Part shown: positions 31,762 through 39,436 of the stretch, one piece after another | Position numbering within the stretch: position 1 is the stretch's first letter | Layout of the letters: the number at the start of each line of letters is the position of its first letter | From: CAZWVI01 sp964637165 | GTDB taxonomy: Bacteria > Planctomycetota > UBA1135 | Reading direction: 5' to 3' | Length of the DNA stretch: 39,459 bases | Assembly (NCBI GenBank): GCA_964637165.1 | Contig: CAZWVI010000020.1 | Coordinates: 1 to 39,459 of the forward strand | Program-made: the position numbers and the translations under genes | Notes under the pieces: generated by a model | Databases searched by the model: none | The model's input: only the letters and a program-made list of their open reading frames with translations | Told to the model about the DNA's origin: nothing

Positions 31762-32361
31762 ATGACCGCCTCAAAACGCCCCACTCCGCGCAAAATCGCT
31801 GTATACCTCAGTTCCCTGGCTTTGCTTGGACTAGCTGACCCACAGCCAGTTACTTTCGCTATCGGTTCGGCTTTTGTCGCCTGCGCCTGGTTCTTGCGCA
31901 TTTGGGCTTTTGGACATCTTGAAAAAAACCAAGTGATGGTTACAACCGGACCATACGCACACACTCGCAATCCAGCCTACTTAGGTAGTTTTATTGCTTT
32001 GTTGGGCGTGGCTTTGGCGGCTGGGAATTTTGAAACACGCCAAGGTCAAGTGGTGTGGGGATTTTCCTTAATCCTGATGGTGGCCTTTTTTGTCGGCTAT
32101 TTCCCCCGCAAAATGCAACGCGAGTACCCACGGCTTCAGCGAATTTTTGGCGACCAAGTAGATCGTCACGCGGCTAATGTCCCTGATTTTTGGCCACAAC
32201 TAAAAGCTTGGCGTTCCGGTGATACACGCCGCTTTAGTTGGAAGTTAGTAACTGAAAACCATGAATGGTCATGGGGAGTGGTGCTGGCAATCGCAATGTT
32301 TGCGGTCTGGACTTCGCCTCAGTGGTCACCCTTGCGAAAATTGTTCATTGACGCCGAGTGA
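31762..32361 (+). CDS. Isoprenylcysteine carboxyl methyltransferase (ICMT/PEMT)-family membrane protein
   Basis: A 199-residue polytopic protein with several hydrophobic helices and the family motif TGPYAHTRNPAYLGSFIALLG, followed by the hydrophobic stretch and YFPRKMQREYPRLQRIFGDQ of the SAM-dependent phospholipid/isoprenylcysteine methyltransferases. In bacteria this family methylates varied lipid or small substrates, so the target is unknown. It is divergent from the lipoprotein operon. Its 3' end overlaps the kinase-like frame that follows, and the two were probably co-expressed. Confidence 0.8.
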   Translation: MTASKRPTPRKIAVYLSSLALLGLADPQPVTFAIGSAFVACAWFLRIWAFGHLEKNQVMVTTGPYAHTRNPAYLGSFIALLGVALAAGNFETRQGQVVWGFSLILMVAFFVGYFPRKMQREYPRLQRIFGDQVDRHAANVPDFWPQLKAWRSGDTRRFSWKLVTENHEWSWGVVLAIAMFAVWTSPQWSPLRKLFIDAE

Positions 32362-33028
32362 AATAACTAGGAGCGACTTCGATGGCTTTGCACGTGAACG
32401 TGTTGGTCGCAATTCCTTGCTTAAGCCCGAAGTGTGGACAGCAATCGCGCCACTTGGCCGCATCGCTGTAAAGGACAGTAGCCGCGTAAACATCTTATTG
32501 CGTGGTCTAAGCCGTTATTTGATGAATCGCGAACATCGTGCTTTGTCGCGTTTAATTGGAATGCAAGGCGTGCCGCGCTTGCTTGGTAAGTTGGACTGCG
32601 ATGCTTTTGCGTGCACGTGGTTGCCGGGCAAAGTTTTTGACCGCGCCGGCTTTTTAGCGGACACTCATGGGATTGCGCAACAGATGCGCGTCATGGTCGA
32701 AGAGATGAACGGTCACGGGGTCTTCCATTTAGATTTACGCCAGCGCCAAAATTTATTATTAAGCGATGAGCACAAGTTGCAAATCGTGGACTTTGGTGGG
32801 GCAGTGGTGCTCGGGGCTTGGGGACAATTTTTTATAGGTAGATTTTTTGCCTGGATTGATCGCCAAGCAGTTTGTAAATGGGTGGCGCGATTTGCTCCGC
32901 AAGAATTAAGTTTGTCGGAAGCGCAAACAATCGTGCGCGCTCGGTGGTGGCGGCGCGCCTGGTTTTTGTCGCCACATAAAGACCGGGGTGAATTGAAAAA
33001 TGCCCAGGCAAGAATCGCCCGCGGATAA
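32348..33028 (+). CDS. Kinase-like (APH/RIO/LPS-kinase fold) protein, uncharacterised
   Basis: About 226 residues. The catalytic loop GVFHLDLRQRQNLLL supplies the expected Asp and Asn, and IVDFGGAVVLG is the metal-binding DFG. Upstream, GRIAVKDSSRV holds the probable ATP-binding Lys, and EHRALSRLIGMQGVPRLLG resembles the first lobe of LPS or RIO-like kinases. No ATG fits. The TTG at 32348, 14 bp inside the methyltransferase gene, is the likeliest start, while the open frame extends to 32261. A lipid, sugar or protein substrate is possible. Coupling to a membrane methyltransferase hints at envelope modification. Confidence 0.65.
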   Translation: MTPSEITRSDFDGFARERVGRNSLLKPEVWTAIAPLGRIAVKDSSRVNILLRGLSRYLMNREHRALSRLIGMQGVPRLLGKLDCDAFACTWLPGKVFDRAGFLADTHGIAQQMRVMVEEMNGHGVFHLDLRQRQNLLLSDEHKLQIVDFGGAVVLGAWGQFFIGRFFAWIDRQAVCKWVARFAPQELSLSEAQTIVRARWWRRAWFLSPHKDRGELKNAQARIARG

Positions 33029-33039
33029 CAATGTCAAAT

Positions 33040-33137
33040 CTTGTGGTGGTTATGTGAAAAACCACCCCTATATCTTGTACCACAAGAAAATGTTTTGTTC
33101 TGAAGTCCAACCACTATATATTGTTAGCACAAGAGAA
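33040..33137 (+). promoter_or_regulatory. Leader with nested inverted repeats and candidate promoter of the LysM gene
   Basis: CTTGTGGT (33040-33047) can pair with ACCACAAG (33079-33086). GGTGGTT (33045-33051) can instead pair with AACCACC (33060-33066), giving mutually exclusive stems. Downstream, TTGTTC (33095-33100) and TATATT (33117-33122), 16 bp apart, make a plausible promoter shortly before the ATG at 33138. The hairpins may then end the upstream transcript rather than lead the LysM one. Confidence 0.35.
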
Positions 33138-33914
33138 ATGGGTCGACTCGAAAAACAAATAATTGCTGGAGCCTTGGCTTTGGTTGGAATTCTCCTCTCA
33201 GTGGTGGTGTATCGCGGTGTAGACCGAACTGATCCCGCCCTGACGATCAATGAAGCAAGTCAATGGAATGATCCGGCTGATACCGAAACGGCATCGTCGG
33301 CAGTTCTTGAGGAGGAACCGATCGGTTCGCCGATTGATTTGTCGCTAGAGGCTGATGTTGCGGTCACGAATAAAATCGTGCCGTCGCCGACACCAGCTGA
33401 AACTACTGACCCTGCGTTGGTAGAGGACGTTGAAACTGGGCAGGAACTAGCACCAGTAGTTGCGGCGGCAGATGTATCCACCGTCAGCACTAGCGTCGCT
33501 ACTCTGATTACCTTAGATGATGCTGATCAGTGGGATAACGACCTCCGCGAGTACACCGTTGTGTCGGGAGACATTTTGGGAAAAATTGCTCAAATAGAAT
33601 TGGGTTCGTCAAAGTTAGTGCATGAAATTCTCATGCTTAACGAAGGCCTGAACCCGAACACCTTAGCGGTCGGTCAAGTGATTATGTTGCCAGGTAAACG
33701 CGCTGGTGGGAAAACCATTGAGCGTGAAGTCGTCACAGTTATGGCTGAGGGCAATGCGCGTACTCACCAAGTCGTTTCCGGTGATACTTTGACCGGCATT
33801 GCTAACCGTTACCGAGTTGCTGGCGGAGTTGCCGCAATTGTTGCGGTTAATGAAAAGTTGACCACCAAGAGCACCATGTTGCAACTTGGCTGGGAGCTCG
33901 CAATACCTGAATAA
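33138..33914 (+). CDS. Membrane-anchored protein with two LysM domains
   Basis: A 258-residue protein with a short cytoplasmic N-terminus, one transmembrane helix (about 8-25, IAGALALVGILLSVVVY) and a long acidic, Pro/Thr/Ala-rich linker. Two LysM modules follow: 138-186 (EYTVVSGDILGKIAQ ... LAVGQVIMLPG) and 209-257 (THQVVSGDTLTGIANRY ... LQLGWELAIPE). LysM binds N-acetylglucosamine-containing glycans, here presumably peptidoglycan in the periplasm. No catalytic domain is present. The ATG at 33138 is chosen because it directly precedes the membrane helix, although the frame is open to 33000. It is followed after 3 bp by anmK, also a peptidoglycan gene. Confidence 0.85.
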   Translation: MGRLEKQIIAGALALVGILLSVVVYRGVDRTDPALTINEASQWNDPADTETASSAVLEEEPIGSPIDLSLEADVAVTNKIVPSPTPAETTDPALVEDVETGQELAPVVAAADVSTVSTSVATLITLDDADQWDNDLREYTVVSGDILGKIAQIELGSSKLVHEILMLNEGLNPNTLAVGQVIMLPGKRAGGKTIEREVVTVMAEGNARTHQVVSGDTLTGIANRYRVAGGVAAIVAVNEKLTTKSTMLQLGWELAIPE

Positions 33915-33917
33915 AGG

Positions 33918-35081
33918 GTGTTCGCGCCACTTCCTGCGCGTCGACTGCTTGTCGGTCTAAGTTCAGGAACATCTGCAGATGCAGTTGATGTTGCGGTTGT
34001 TGAAGCGCGAACCTGTACTTCAACCGGCGAAAATAATTTCTCGTTAATCGGTGGTGGAGAAGTTGCTACGCCGTCAAAGTTGCGGACGGCAATTAATAAT
34101 GCCAGCTCGTGGAGTATCAGCGAATTAGCTCGCCGCCATTTTCAAGTGGCTGAGTTTCATGCTGCTGCTGCACTGCAAATCCTTGGCCAACTTAAATTAA
34201 CGCCAAGAGATATTTTTGCAGTTGGCTCTCATGGCCAAACAATTTTTCACCATGATGGTGATTGTAAAGATGGAACTTTGCAAGTCGGCGATTTAAATGT
34301 TTTGTCGAACAGTTTGCAAATTCCAGTAGTTGGTGACTTTCGCTGGGCAGATTTGGCAGGCGGTGGACAAGGTGCACCGATTTCGGTTTATGCCGATCAG
34401 GTTCTGCATGGTGCAACTGATGCAAGTTTGGCGATTGTCAACCTTGGAGGGATTGCCAACATTAGTTTGTTAAGAAAAGGACACGATGCTTGCGCTTGGG
34501 ATTCTGGTCCAGCGAATGGATTGTTGGATTCACTGATGCGTTTGGAGACCAACGCTGAATTTGACGAAAATGGTCAATTGGCTGAAAGTGGGCTGGTAAA
34601 TCCGCAAATTCTGAAAAAACTTTGTGAAATTGAATTTTTCCACAAATCCGCCCCAAAAAGTACTGGCCTGGAAATGTTTGGTAGCGCATTGGTCGAGGCT
34701 ATTCGCGCTGAGTGGCCAACTATTAGCATAAATGACCTGCTGGCCACCTTTGTTGAACTTGCTTGTTGGGCTATTTGTGGCAGCTTGAGACAGTTTGGAG
34801 AGGTGCCAACTCGGCTCTACCTAGCCGGTGGTGGCGTTCGCAATCCGTTATTTGCTAAAGGTTTACGTGGAATGCTCGGGGGTGACGTGGAGATTGAATG
34901 CTATTCCAATCTAGGCTGGGATTCAGATTTACGCGAGGCAGTGGCATTTTCTTTGCTGGCCGATGCATTTTTTCTTCACCAGGCTGGAAGTTGGCCAGAA
35001 AGCACCGGAACTGGGCAAAAATGTGTTCTAGGTAAGCTTGCTGGTGCAAATTTTTCCACGCTTTCCCAACTCAATTCTTGA
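33918..35081 (+). CDS. anmK: Anhydro-N-acetylmuramic acid kinase
   Basis: Hydrolyses the anhydro bond and phosphorylates 1,6-anhydro-MurNAc to MurNAc-6-phosphate during cell-wall recycling. The 387 residues begin with a GTG and show the ATPase-fold motifs GLSSGTSADAVDVAVVEA, VGSHGQTIFHHDG, VVGDFRWADLAGGGQGAPIS, VNLGGIANISLL and AWDSGPANGLLD, plus the C-terminal LYLAGGGVRNPLF. Recycling implies a peptidoglycan wall. It lies 3 bp after the LysM gene. The stop codon overlaps the promoter of the next gene. Confidence 0.95.
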   Translation: MFAPLPARRLLVGLSSGTSADAVDVAVVEARTCTSTGENNFSLIGGGEVATPSKLRTAINNASSWSISELARRHFQVAEFHAAAALQILGQLKLTPRDIFAVGSHGQTIFHHDGDCKDGTLQVGDLNVLSNSLQIPVVGDFRWADLAGGGQGAPISVYADQVLHGATDASLAIVNLGGIANISLLRKGHDACAWDSGPANGLLDSLMRLETNAEFDENGQLAESGLVNPQILKKLCEIEFFHKSAPKSTGLEMFGSALVEAIRAEWPTISINDLLATFVELACWAICGSLRQFGEVPTRLYLAGGGVRNPLFAKGLRGMLGGDVEIECYSNLGWDSDLREAVAFSLLADAFFLHQAGSWPESTGTGQKCVLGKLAGANFSTLSQLNS

Positions 35082-35105
35082 CCATGTTTTTGTGGCTCCT
35101 ATTAT
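35078..35105 (+). promoter_or_regulatory. Candidate promoter of the TPR/HEAT gene
   Basis: TTGACC (35078-35083) and TATTAT (35100-35105) are 16 bp apart, each one base off consensus. The -35 box overlaps the anmK stop codon. The predicted leader is about 80 bases. Confidence 0.55.
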
Positions 35106-35194
35106 GTTGCCTTAGACAAGTCGTCGACTAGTCTCTGTCGCGCAACCCTGCGCCTCATAACCCCCCTCCTTTAACCAACACCCCCGGGTTTCGC

Positions 35195-37165
35195 ATGAAC
35201 AACCGGAAATCGGTCCGCGGCCTCTTCTTGGCTGCCATCCTTCTCGCCCCATCCACTCTTTTTGCCCAAGATGCTGAAACAGCTTTCTTGGAAGGAATGA
35301 GTGCTTTCCGCAACGACGACCACGAAGCAGCGATTAGCCGCTTCCGCGAAGTCATTCGCTTGGACCCAACTCGGGCCGAAGCGATTGAGTTGATGAACTC
35401 CAGTCAAGATTCGTTAGTACAACTAATGATGGCCGGCGGTGAGTTTGAAACATTCGCAATGTCAGTGATTGAGGCTTCCCGTAACGCTAGTCGCGATTTG
35501 GTGACCGACACCGACGCTGCTGCTGAAGCTGCTGCCGCTTGCCTTGAGGGAAGCTACGCAGATCGCGCAAAAGCAATATGGTCATTGGCCCAAAACCATG
35601 GTCCATTTGGTGTCCCACCACTAGTTGCTGCTCTTGGCAATAATGACGACGCGCACTTTGCTGCAATCTATGCGCTTTCGCGGATGGGAACTGACACTTT
35701 GATTCCGCTATTGGCGGCATCAAATTCAACAAGTGATGACGTCCGTTTGTCAGTTGTTCAAGTGTTGTTGCAATTAAATGATGCGCGCGCCAATGCTCGC
35801 CTTGCCGACATGGCGGCCAACGATTCGGATGCACGCGTCCGGGCGATGGCCCAAGTTGTTGGTGGCGATGCCGCAAGCTTGCACTTTGCTCAGGCGAATG
35901 CTTTCTACCTTAATGATCCAAGTATGGGTTTGAGCGAAGTTGAAAACTACGGTGTGCTGTGGAGTATTTCAGGGACTGATTTGATGTCCTTCGAGGTGCC
36001 TGCGACTTTGGTTTCGCTAGAACTGGCTAAGTATCACTACGCCCGTGCTTACGAGCTCGGCCACAGTGGTGCAGCTGCTGGACTGGCATCTGTTTATGCA
36101 GCTGAAGCGGCCAACCTTGGTTCTGCTGGGGAAGATGATGCCGCAGCCGCTCAATCTAATGCGGGAATTGCACTAGGGGAGATGGCTCTGAATTCGGCTC
36201 TGCTCAATGCGGTTAATGCTGGCGACCTCGCCGTAAGCATGCAACTTGCCATGATGCTAAATGGTGCATCTGCTACAGGTAGTGGGCTTCAAGCAGCGCT
36301 TGGCTCTGAAATGCCTGCCGTGCGCGGCGCAGCTGCGGTTGCAATGGCGAATGCTGGCAGCAATGGCATTGAGGTGATTACCGAGCTTGGAAGTTGTGTC
36401 CAACTTCAAGCAGTGCGCACCGTGGTAATTGTTGATGGCAATGAGGCTCGGGCCAATGATCTTGCTGCAGCACTTAACGGTTCAGGTGTTACAACTTTTG
36501 TTGCAAACGACGGAACTGATGGTTTGATTGAACTCCACCGTGGACTTGGCGTTGACGCATTCGTTGTCGCAGACCCATTGCCTGAGTTCTACGCTCGTCG
36601 CATGGTCAAAGAAATTCGTCGCGATCGCAAGTATGCAGACAGTGCAATTTTGGTAATTGGCAATGACGGAACTGGCGACATTGATGGAGCAGAAGTTATG
36701 TCAGCCGTTACGGTGAGCGATGTGACTGCTTCATTCGCTGAACTTGACCGTGACCGCTCAGCCTTTACGGCTGCTGCTGAGATTTCAGCATTGGCTTTGT
36801 CCTCAGTAAGTGCTCGGAATGCTGGCTCGGCCGCTCTGGCTAATGAAGGCCTTATGGTCGCTTGTAACCGTGGTGATGCAGTAGCAATACCGGCCATGAA
36901 CGCACTAGCGAACTGTGGTGGCGAAGCTACAACTGGCACCTTGGTCGCAGTAGTCGCTGATGATTCTCGCAGTGCTGGAGCTAGGGCCGCTGCCGCTAAC
37001 GCCCTCGCTGGCGTGATTGGTCGTGGTGCCGCTGCACCAGCAACAGCAGGCGAAAGCTTACGCGCTGCCGCGAATGCTGGAGATGCGGCACTCGCTACAG
37101 CTTGTGCTCGCGCACTTGGAGCGATGGGTGTTGGTCACTCGTTGGTCTCAGTGTCAGCGCAGTAA
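35195..37165 (+). CDS. Exported TPR/HEAT-repeat protein with a receiver-like domain, uncharacterised
   Basis: A 656-residue protein with a signal peptide (MNNRKSVRGLFLAAILLAPS, cleavage after TLFAQ likely). A TPR-like pair follows (about 26-66, AETAFLEGMSAFRNDDHEAA ... RLDPTRAEA). HEAT-type helical repeats occupy about 110-400. At about 409-500 there is a CheY-like fold: RTVVIVDGNEARAND (D414), then 46 residues later AFVVADPLPE (D460, phospho-acceptor position), then SAILVIGNDG. The usual second N-terminal acidic residue and the conserved Lys are not visible. More HEAT-like, Ala-rich repeats close the protein. I know of no characterised homologue. It is a single gene after its own promoter, followed by a hairpin. 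Confidence 0.75.
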   Translation: MNNRKSVRGLFLAAILLAPSTLFAQDAETAFLEGMSAFRNDDHEAAISRFREVIRLDPTRAEAIELMNSSQDSLVQLMMAGGEFETFAMSVIEASRNASRDLVTDTDAAAEAAAACLEGSYADRAKAIWSLAQNHGPFGVPPLVAALGNNDDAHFAAIYALSRMGTDTLIPLLAASNSTSDDVRLSVVQVLLQLNDARANARLADMAANDSDARVRAMAQVVGGDAASLHFAQANAFYLNDPSMGLSEVENYGVLWSISGTDLMSFEVPATLVSLELAKYHYARAYELGHSGAAAGLASVYAAEAANLGSAGEDDAAAAQSNAGIALGEMALNSALLNAVNAGDLAVSMQLAMMLNGASATGSGLQAALGSEMPAVRGAAAVAMANAGSNGIEVITELGSCVQLQAVRTVVIVDGNEARANDLAAALNGSGVTTFVANDGTDGLIELHRGLGVDAFVVADPLPEFYARRMVKEIRRDRKYADSAILVIGNDGTGDIDGAEVMSAVTVSDVTASFAELDRDRSAFTAAAEISALALSSVSARNAGSAALANEGLMVACNRGDAVAIPAMNALANCGGEATTGTLVAVVADDSRSAGARAAAANALAGVIGRGAAAPATAGESLRAAANAGDAALATACARALGAMGVGHSLVSVSAQ

Positions 37166-37184
37166 GAATAGCTGGTGAAGGAGA

Positions 37185-37222
37185 AATGCCGGCGGTGTGA
37201 CGAGAGCCACCCCGCCGGCATT
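37185..37222 (+). terminator. GC-rich hairpin after the TPR/HEAT gene
   Basis: AATGCCGGCGG (37185-37195) pairs perfectly with CCGCCGGCATT (37212-37222) around a 16-base loop, 20 bp after the stop codon. There is no T-run. It may stop transcription with Rho or protect the mRNA end. It sits 8 bp before the left end of the repeat element. Confidence 0.6.
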
Positions 37223-37230
37223 CGCACATA

Positions 37231-37396
37231 GACACTGACCTAATCGATTGGGTCACCAAGGTGTCTAAGCATATATAAAACAAAAACTTAAAAACCAAAA
37301 ACGGCTTAGGCCAAGGCCTAAGCAAAAAAAACAACCCAGATTATTACTGGATCTGCACTTAGGTAATTCAGTGACCCAATCGATTAGGTCAGTGTC
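37231..37396. mobile_element. 166-bp palindrome-pair (BIME/MITE-like) element
   Basis: The ends 37231-37256 and 37371-37396 are perfect 26-bp inverted repeats (outer end GACACTGACC, inner end GGGTCAC). Each end is itself a near-palindrome that can fold as a hairpin with loop TCGA and a G-T pair. The 114-bp interior is A-rich, holds no ORF and contains a perfect 9-bp hairpin. A third related copy lies at 39412. The layout fits either a pair of inverted REP-type palindromes or a small non-autonomous transposable element. I see no convincing target-site duplication and no transposase in the window. Confidence 0.65.
37304..37323. repeat. Perfect hairpin inside the repeat element
   Basis: GCTTAGGCC-AA-GGCCTAAGC is a perfect 9-bp stem. 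On the minus strand it is followed by CG, TTTTT, GG, TTTTT, so it could work as an intrinsic terminator in that direction. On the plus strand the flanks are A-rich. Confidence 0.6.
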
Positions 37397-37472
37397 CAAA
37401 TGGCCGGTGCTCCGTTCTCGAACTTCTTGCCACTTTCTGGCGGGCTGAAATAATTAAATTTCCGATTGGTGT

Positions 37473-37549
<77 letters not shown>

Positions 37550-37762
37550 ACATAAGGTCGCACATTCTAACAACCCATGGGAATTACACCATGCAAAACA
37601 TTGCATTGTTCTTTGTGGTTGCTTTTGAAAAATAAGTGGGGAGTTTGGGTCTGCATCTTCGAATGGAGAGTCGGTGGGATTGCTGCCCAAAAACCACCTT
37701 TTGTCGAATAACTATTGGATTTGGTTGGTACTTGAATTGCCTAGCAATAGTAAAATCTGGGA
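37550..37762. other. Intergenic region between tRNA-Pro and ptsI
   Basis: About 210 bp between the divergent tRNA-Pro and ptsI genes. Apart from the candidate -10 box of the tRNA (37563-37568, minus strand) and GGGA three bases before the ptsI ATG, I see no convincing gene or structured element. Short open frames crossing it overlap the tRNA and have no coding character. Confidence 0.5.
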
Positions 37763-39424
37763 ATGGCAATGGCCGCCAACAAATCTTCTCAGTCGGTGTT
37801 CTCCGGACAAACTGCAAGCCCAGGAGTGGCCTGTGGTTTGGCATTTACATCATTTGCCGGCCTGGGCGAGGTCAGTTCCCACAAACTTAGTGATGACGAG
37901 GTCGTTGCTGAACTTGGTCGCCTGGATTCGGTTGGTCGTGCAGCGCGCGTTTCCCTGGTCCGCCAACGCGAGGCTTTGTCATCGCAATTCACTTTAGAAC
38001 AATTGGCGGTGTTTAACACCCACTTGCAACTTCTGGAAGATCCAGTAATTGAAGCTGATGTAAAGGAGCGTATTGCAGAACAACGGATGTCCTTGGAGAA
38101 CGCGGTAAAGGATGTATTTCATGTTTATGAAAGGTTGTTCGAAGTTGTTCAGACTCAGAGTTTGCGCAATAAAATGAGTGATATGCGGGATGTCGCCTTG
38201 CGCTATTTGCGTCATTGCAAAAGAGCAGAGCCCACTCTTGGTGACCAGAATCACAACATGAAAGATGGGGTATTAGTAGTTAAGGAATTGACCCTTTCGG
38301 ATTTAACGGAAGCTCTTGAGCACGGGATTGTGGCAATTGCCGCTGAGGTGGGGAGCTTGGATAGCCATGGCGCGATCCTCACCCAAGCCGCCGGAATTCC
38401 AGCGGTTATTGGAGTTGAAGGGATTCGCGAGGCCCTTTCTGAAGGGCAAACAATCTTGGTCGATGGAAATACCGGTCAAGTTGTGATTGACCCCAGTCCT
38501 GAGGCAGTGGGTGCAGCTCAGAACCGCGCAGTCGAGGAAGACACGCCAAATGTCGTGCAGCCAATCCTCGCCGACGGAACAGCGATCAAGTTAACTGCCG
38601 CCGTTGCCAGTGCTACTGAAGCGCGGACAGCTGCGCGAATAGGGGTATCTGAGGTAGGCTTGTATCGCAGCGAGTTGCCGGTAATTCAACGCAAGGGCGC
38701 ACCCAAGGAAGCGTCGTTGGCAGCTCTGTATCGCCAATTAGTTAATGCAGTCGATGATATAGTTTTTCGACTTCCAGATTTGGATTCAACAGTAGACCTT
38801 CCCTCAGTCTTTTCTGAACCGGAAACTAATCCAGCCTTAGGCTTGCGGGGTGTGCGTCTTTTGTTTGCGCGACCGCAAATGCTGAACAAGCAATTACGCG
38901 CGATTTATCGGGCTAGTGAAGGAAAGGAACTAAAGGTAGCCGTTCCATTTGTAACCGGTCCCAGCGACATTAAACGGGTACGTGAAAATATTGCCAGCGT
39001 ACGTGAGGAACTCCGCCTAGCCGGAGTGGACGTCTCGGCCAATTTGTTGGTCGGTGCGGCGATAGAAACTCCCGCCTCGGCTTTGGCGGGACGAGAACTA
39101 ATGGCCGAATGTGATTTTGTACTGTTAGGCATTGACGGTTTCGCTCAATATCTTTTGGCGAGTGATCGAAAAAACCAACACCCAGAGGTTCAAGGTCGTT
39201 TTAACACCATCAACGATGTGTGTATTCGCGCAGTACGCAAGTTATGCACAATCGCAGAGGTGCTAGATAGGGAACTATGCGTATACGGTGAAACAGCATC
39301 CGCCCCTGGGCAGCTAGAAGCGCTGGTAGCCGCCGGCGTCCGCTCATTCGCTTTAAGACCTGGACTACTAGACGATGCCCAGGAAAGACTAAACGAATAC
39401 CAGCCCATTAAGACACTGACCTAA
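37763..39424 (+). CDS. Divergent PTS enzyme I (phosphoenolpyruvate-protein phosphotransferase)
   Basis: 553 residues in the enzyme I order. An N-terminal helical HPr-binding and phosphohistidine region contains GSLDSHGAILTQAAGIPAVIG, with the phospho-acceptor His202. The PEP-binding barrel shows VGLYRSELP, NPALGLRGVRLLFARPQ and VPFVTGPSDI. Key barrel residues differ from active enzymes. The usual CGE(M/L)AGD with catalytic Cys reads CVYGETASAP, with Tyr508 at the Cys position. SIGTNDLTQY reads LLGIDGFAQY. The RTxDxGGDK segment reads RLPDLDSTVDL. PEP-dependent activity is therefore doubtful and a regulatory role is possible. HPr and EIIA are not in the window. The last codons lie in a repeat copy. 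Confidence 0.85.
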   Translation: MAMAANKSSQSVFSGQTASPGVACGLAFTSFAGLGEVSSHKLSDDEVVAELGRLDSVGRAARVSLVRQREALSSQFTLEQLAVFNTHLQLLEDPVIEADVKERIAEQRMSLENAVKDVFHVYERLFEVVQTQSLRNKMSDMRDVALRYLRHCKRAEPTLGDQNHNMKDGVLVVKELTLSDLTEALEHGIVAIAAEVGSLDSHGAILTQAAGIPAVIGVEGIREALSEGQTILVDGNTGQVVIDPSPEAVGAAQNRAVEEDTPNVVQPILADGTAIKLTAAVASATEARTAARIGVSEVGLYRSELPVIQRKGAPKEASLAALYRQLVNAVDDIVFRLPDLDSTVDLPSVFSEPETNPALGLRGVRLLFARPQMLNKQLRAIYRASEGKELKVAVPFVTGPSDIKRVRENIASVREELRLAGVDVSANLLVGAAIETPASALAGRELMAECDFVLLGIDGFAQYLLASDRKNQHPEVQGRFNTINDVCIRAVRKLCTIAEVLDRELCVYGETASAPGQLEALVAAGVRSFALRPGLLDDAQERLNEYQPIKTLT

Positions 39425-39436
39425 TCGGCTGGGTCA
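39412..39436 (+). repeat. Third copy of the 26-bp repeat, overlapping the ptsI stop
   Basis: 25 bp matching the left end of the 37231 element at all but two positions (GC replaces AT in the centre), in the same orientation as that left end. The ptsI stop TAA (39422-39424) lies inside it. The window ends 23 bp later, so whether a second element or a lone palindrome is present cannot be seen. Confidence 0.75.

Noticed and set aside
37221..37406. Target-site duplication flanking the 166-bp element
   Set aside because: The flanks (left ...GCACATA, right CAAATGG...) share no convincing direct repeat, so transposition cannot be claimed from this copy.
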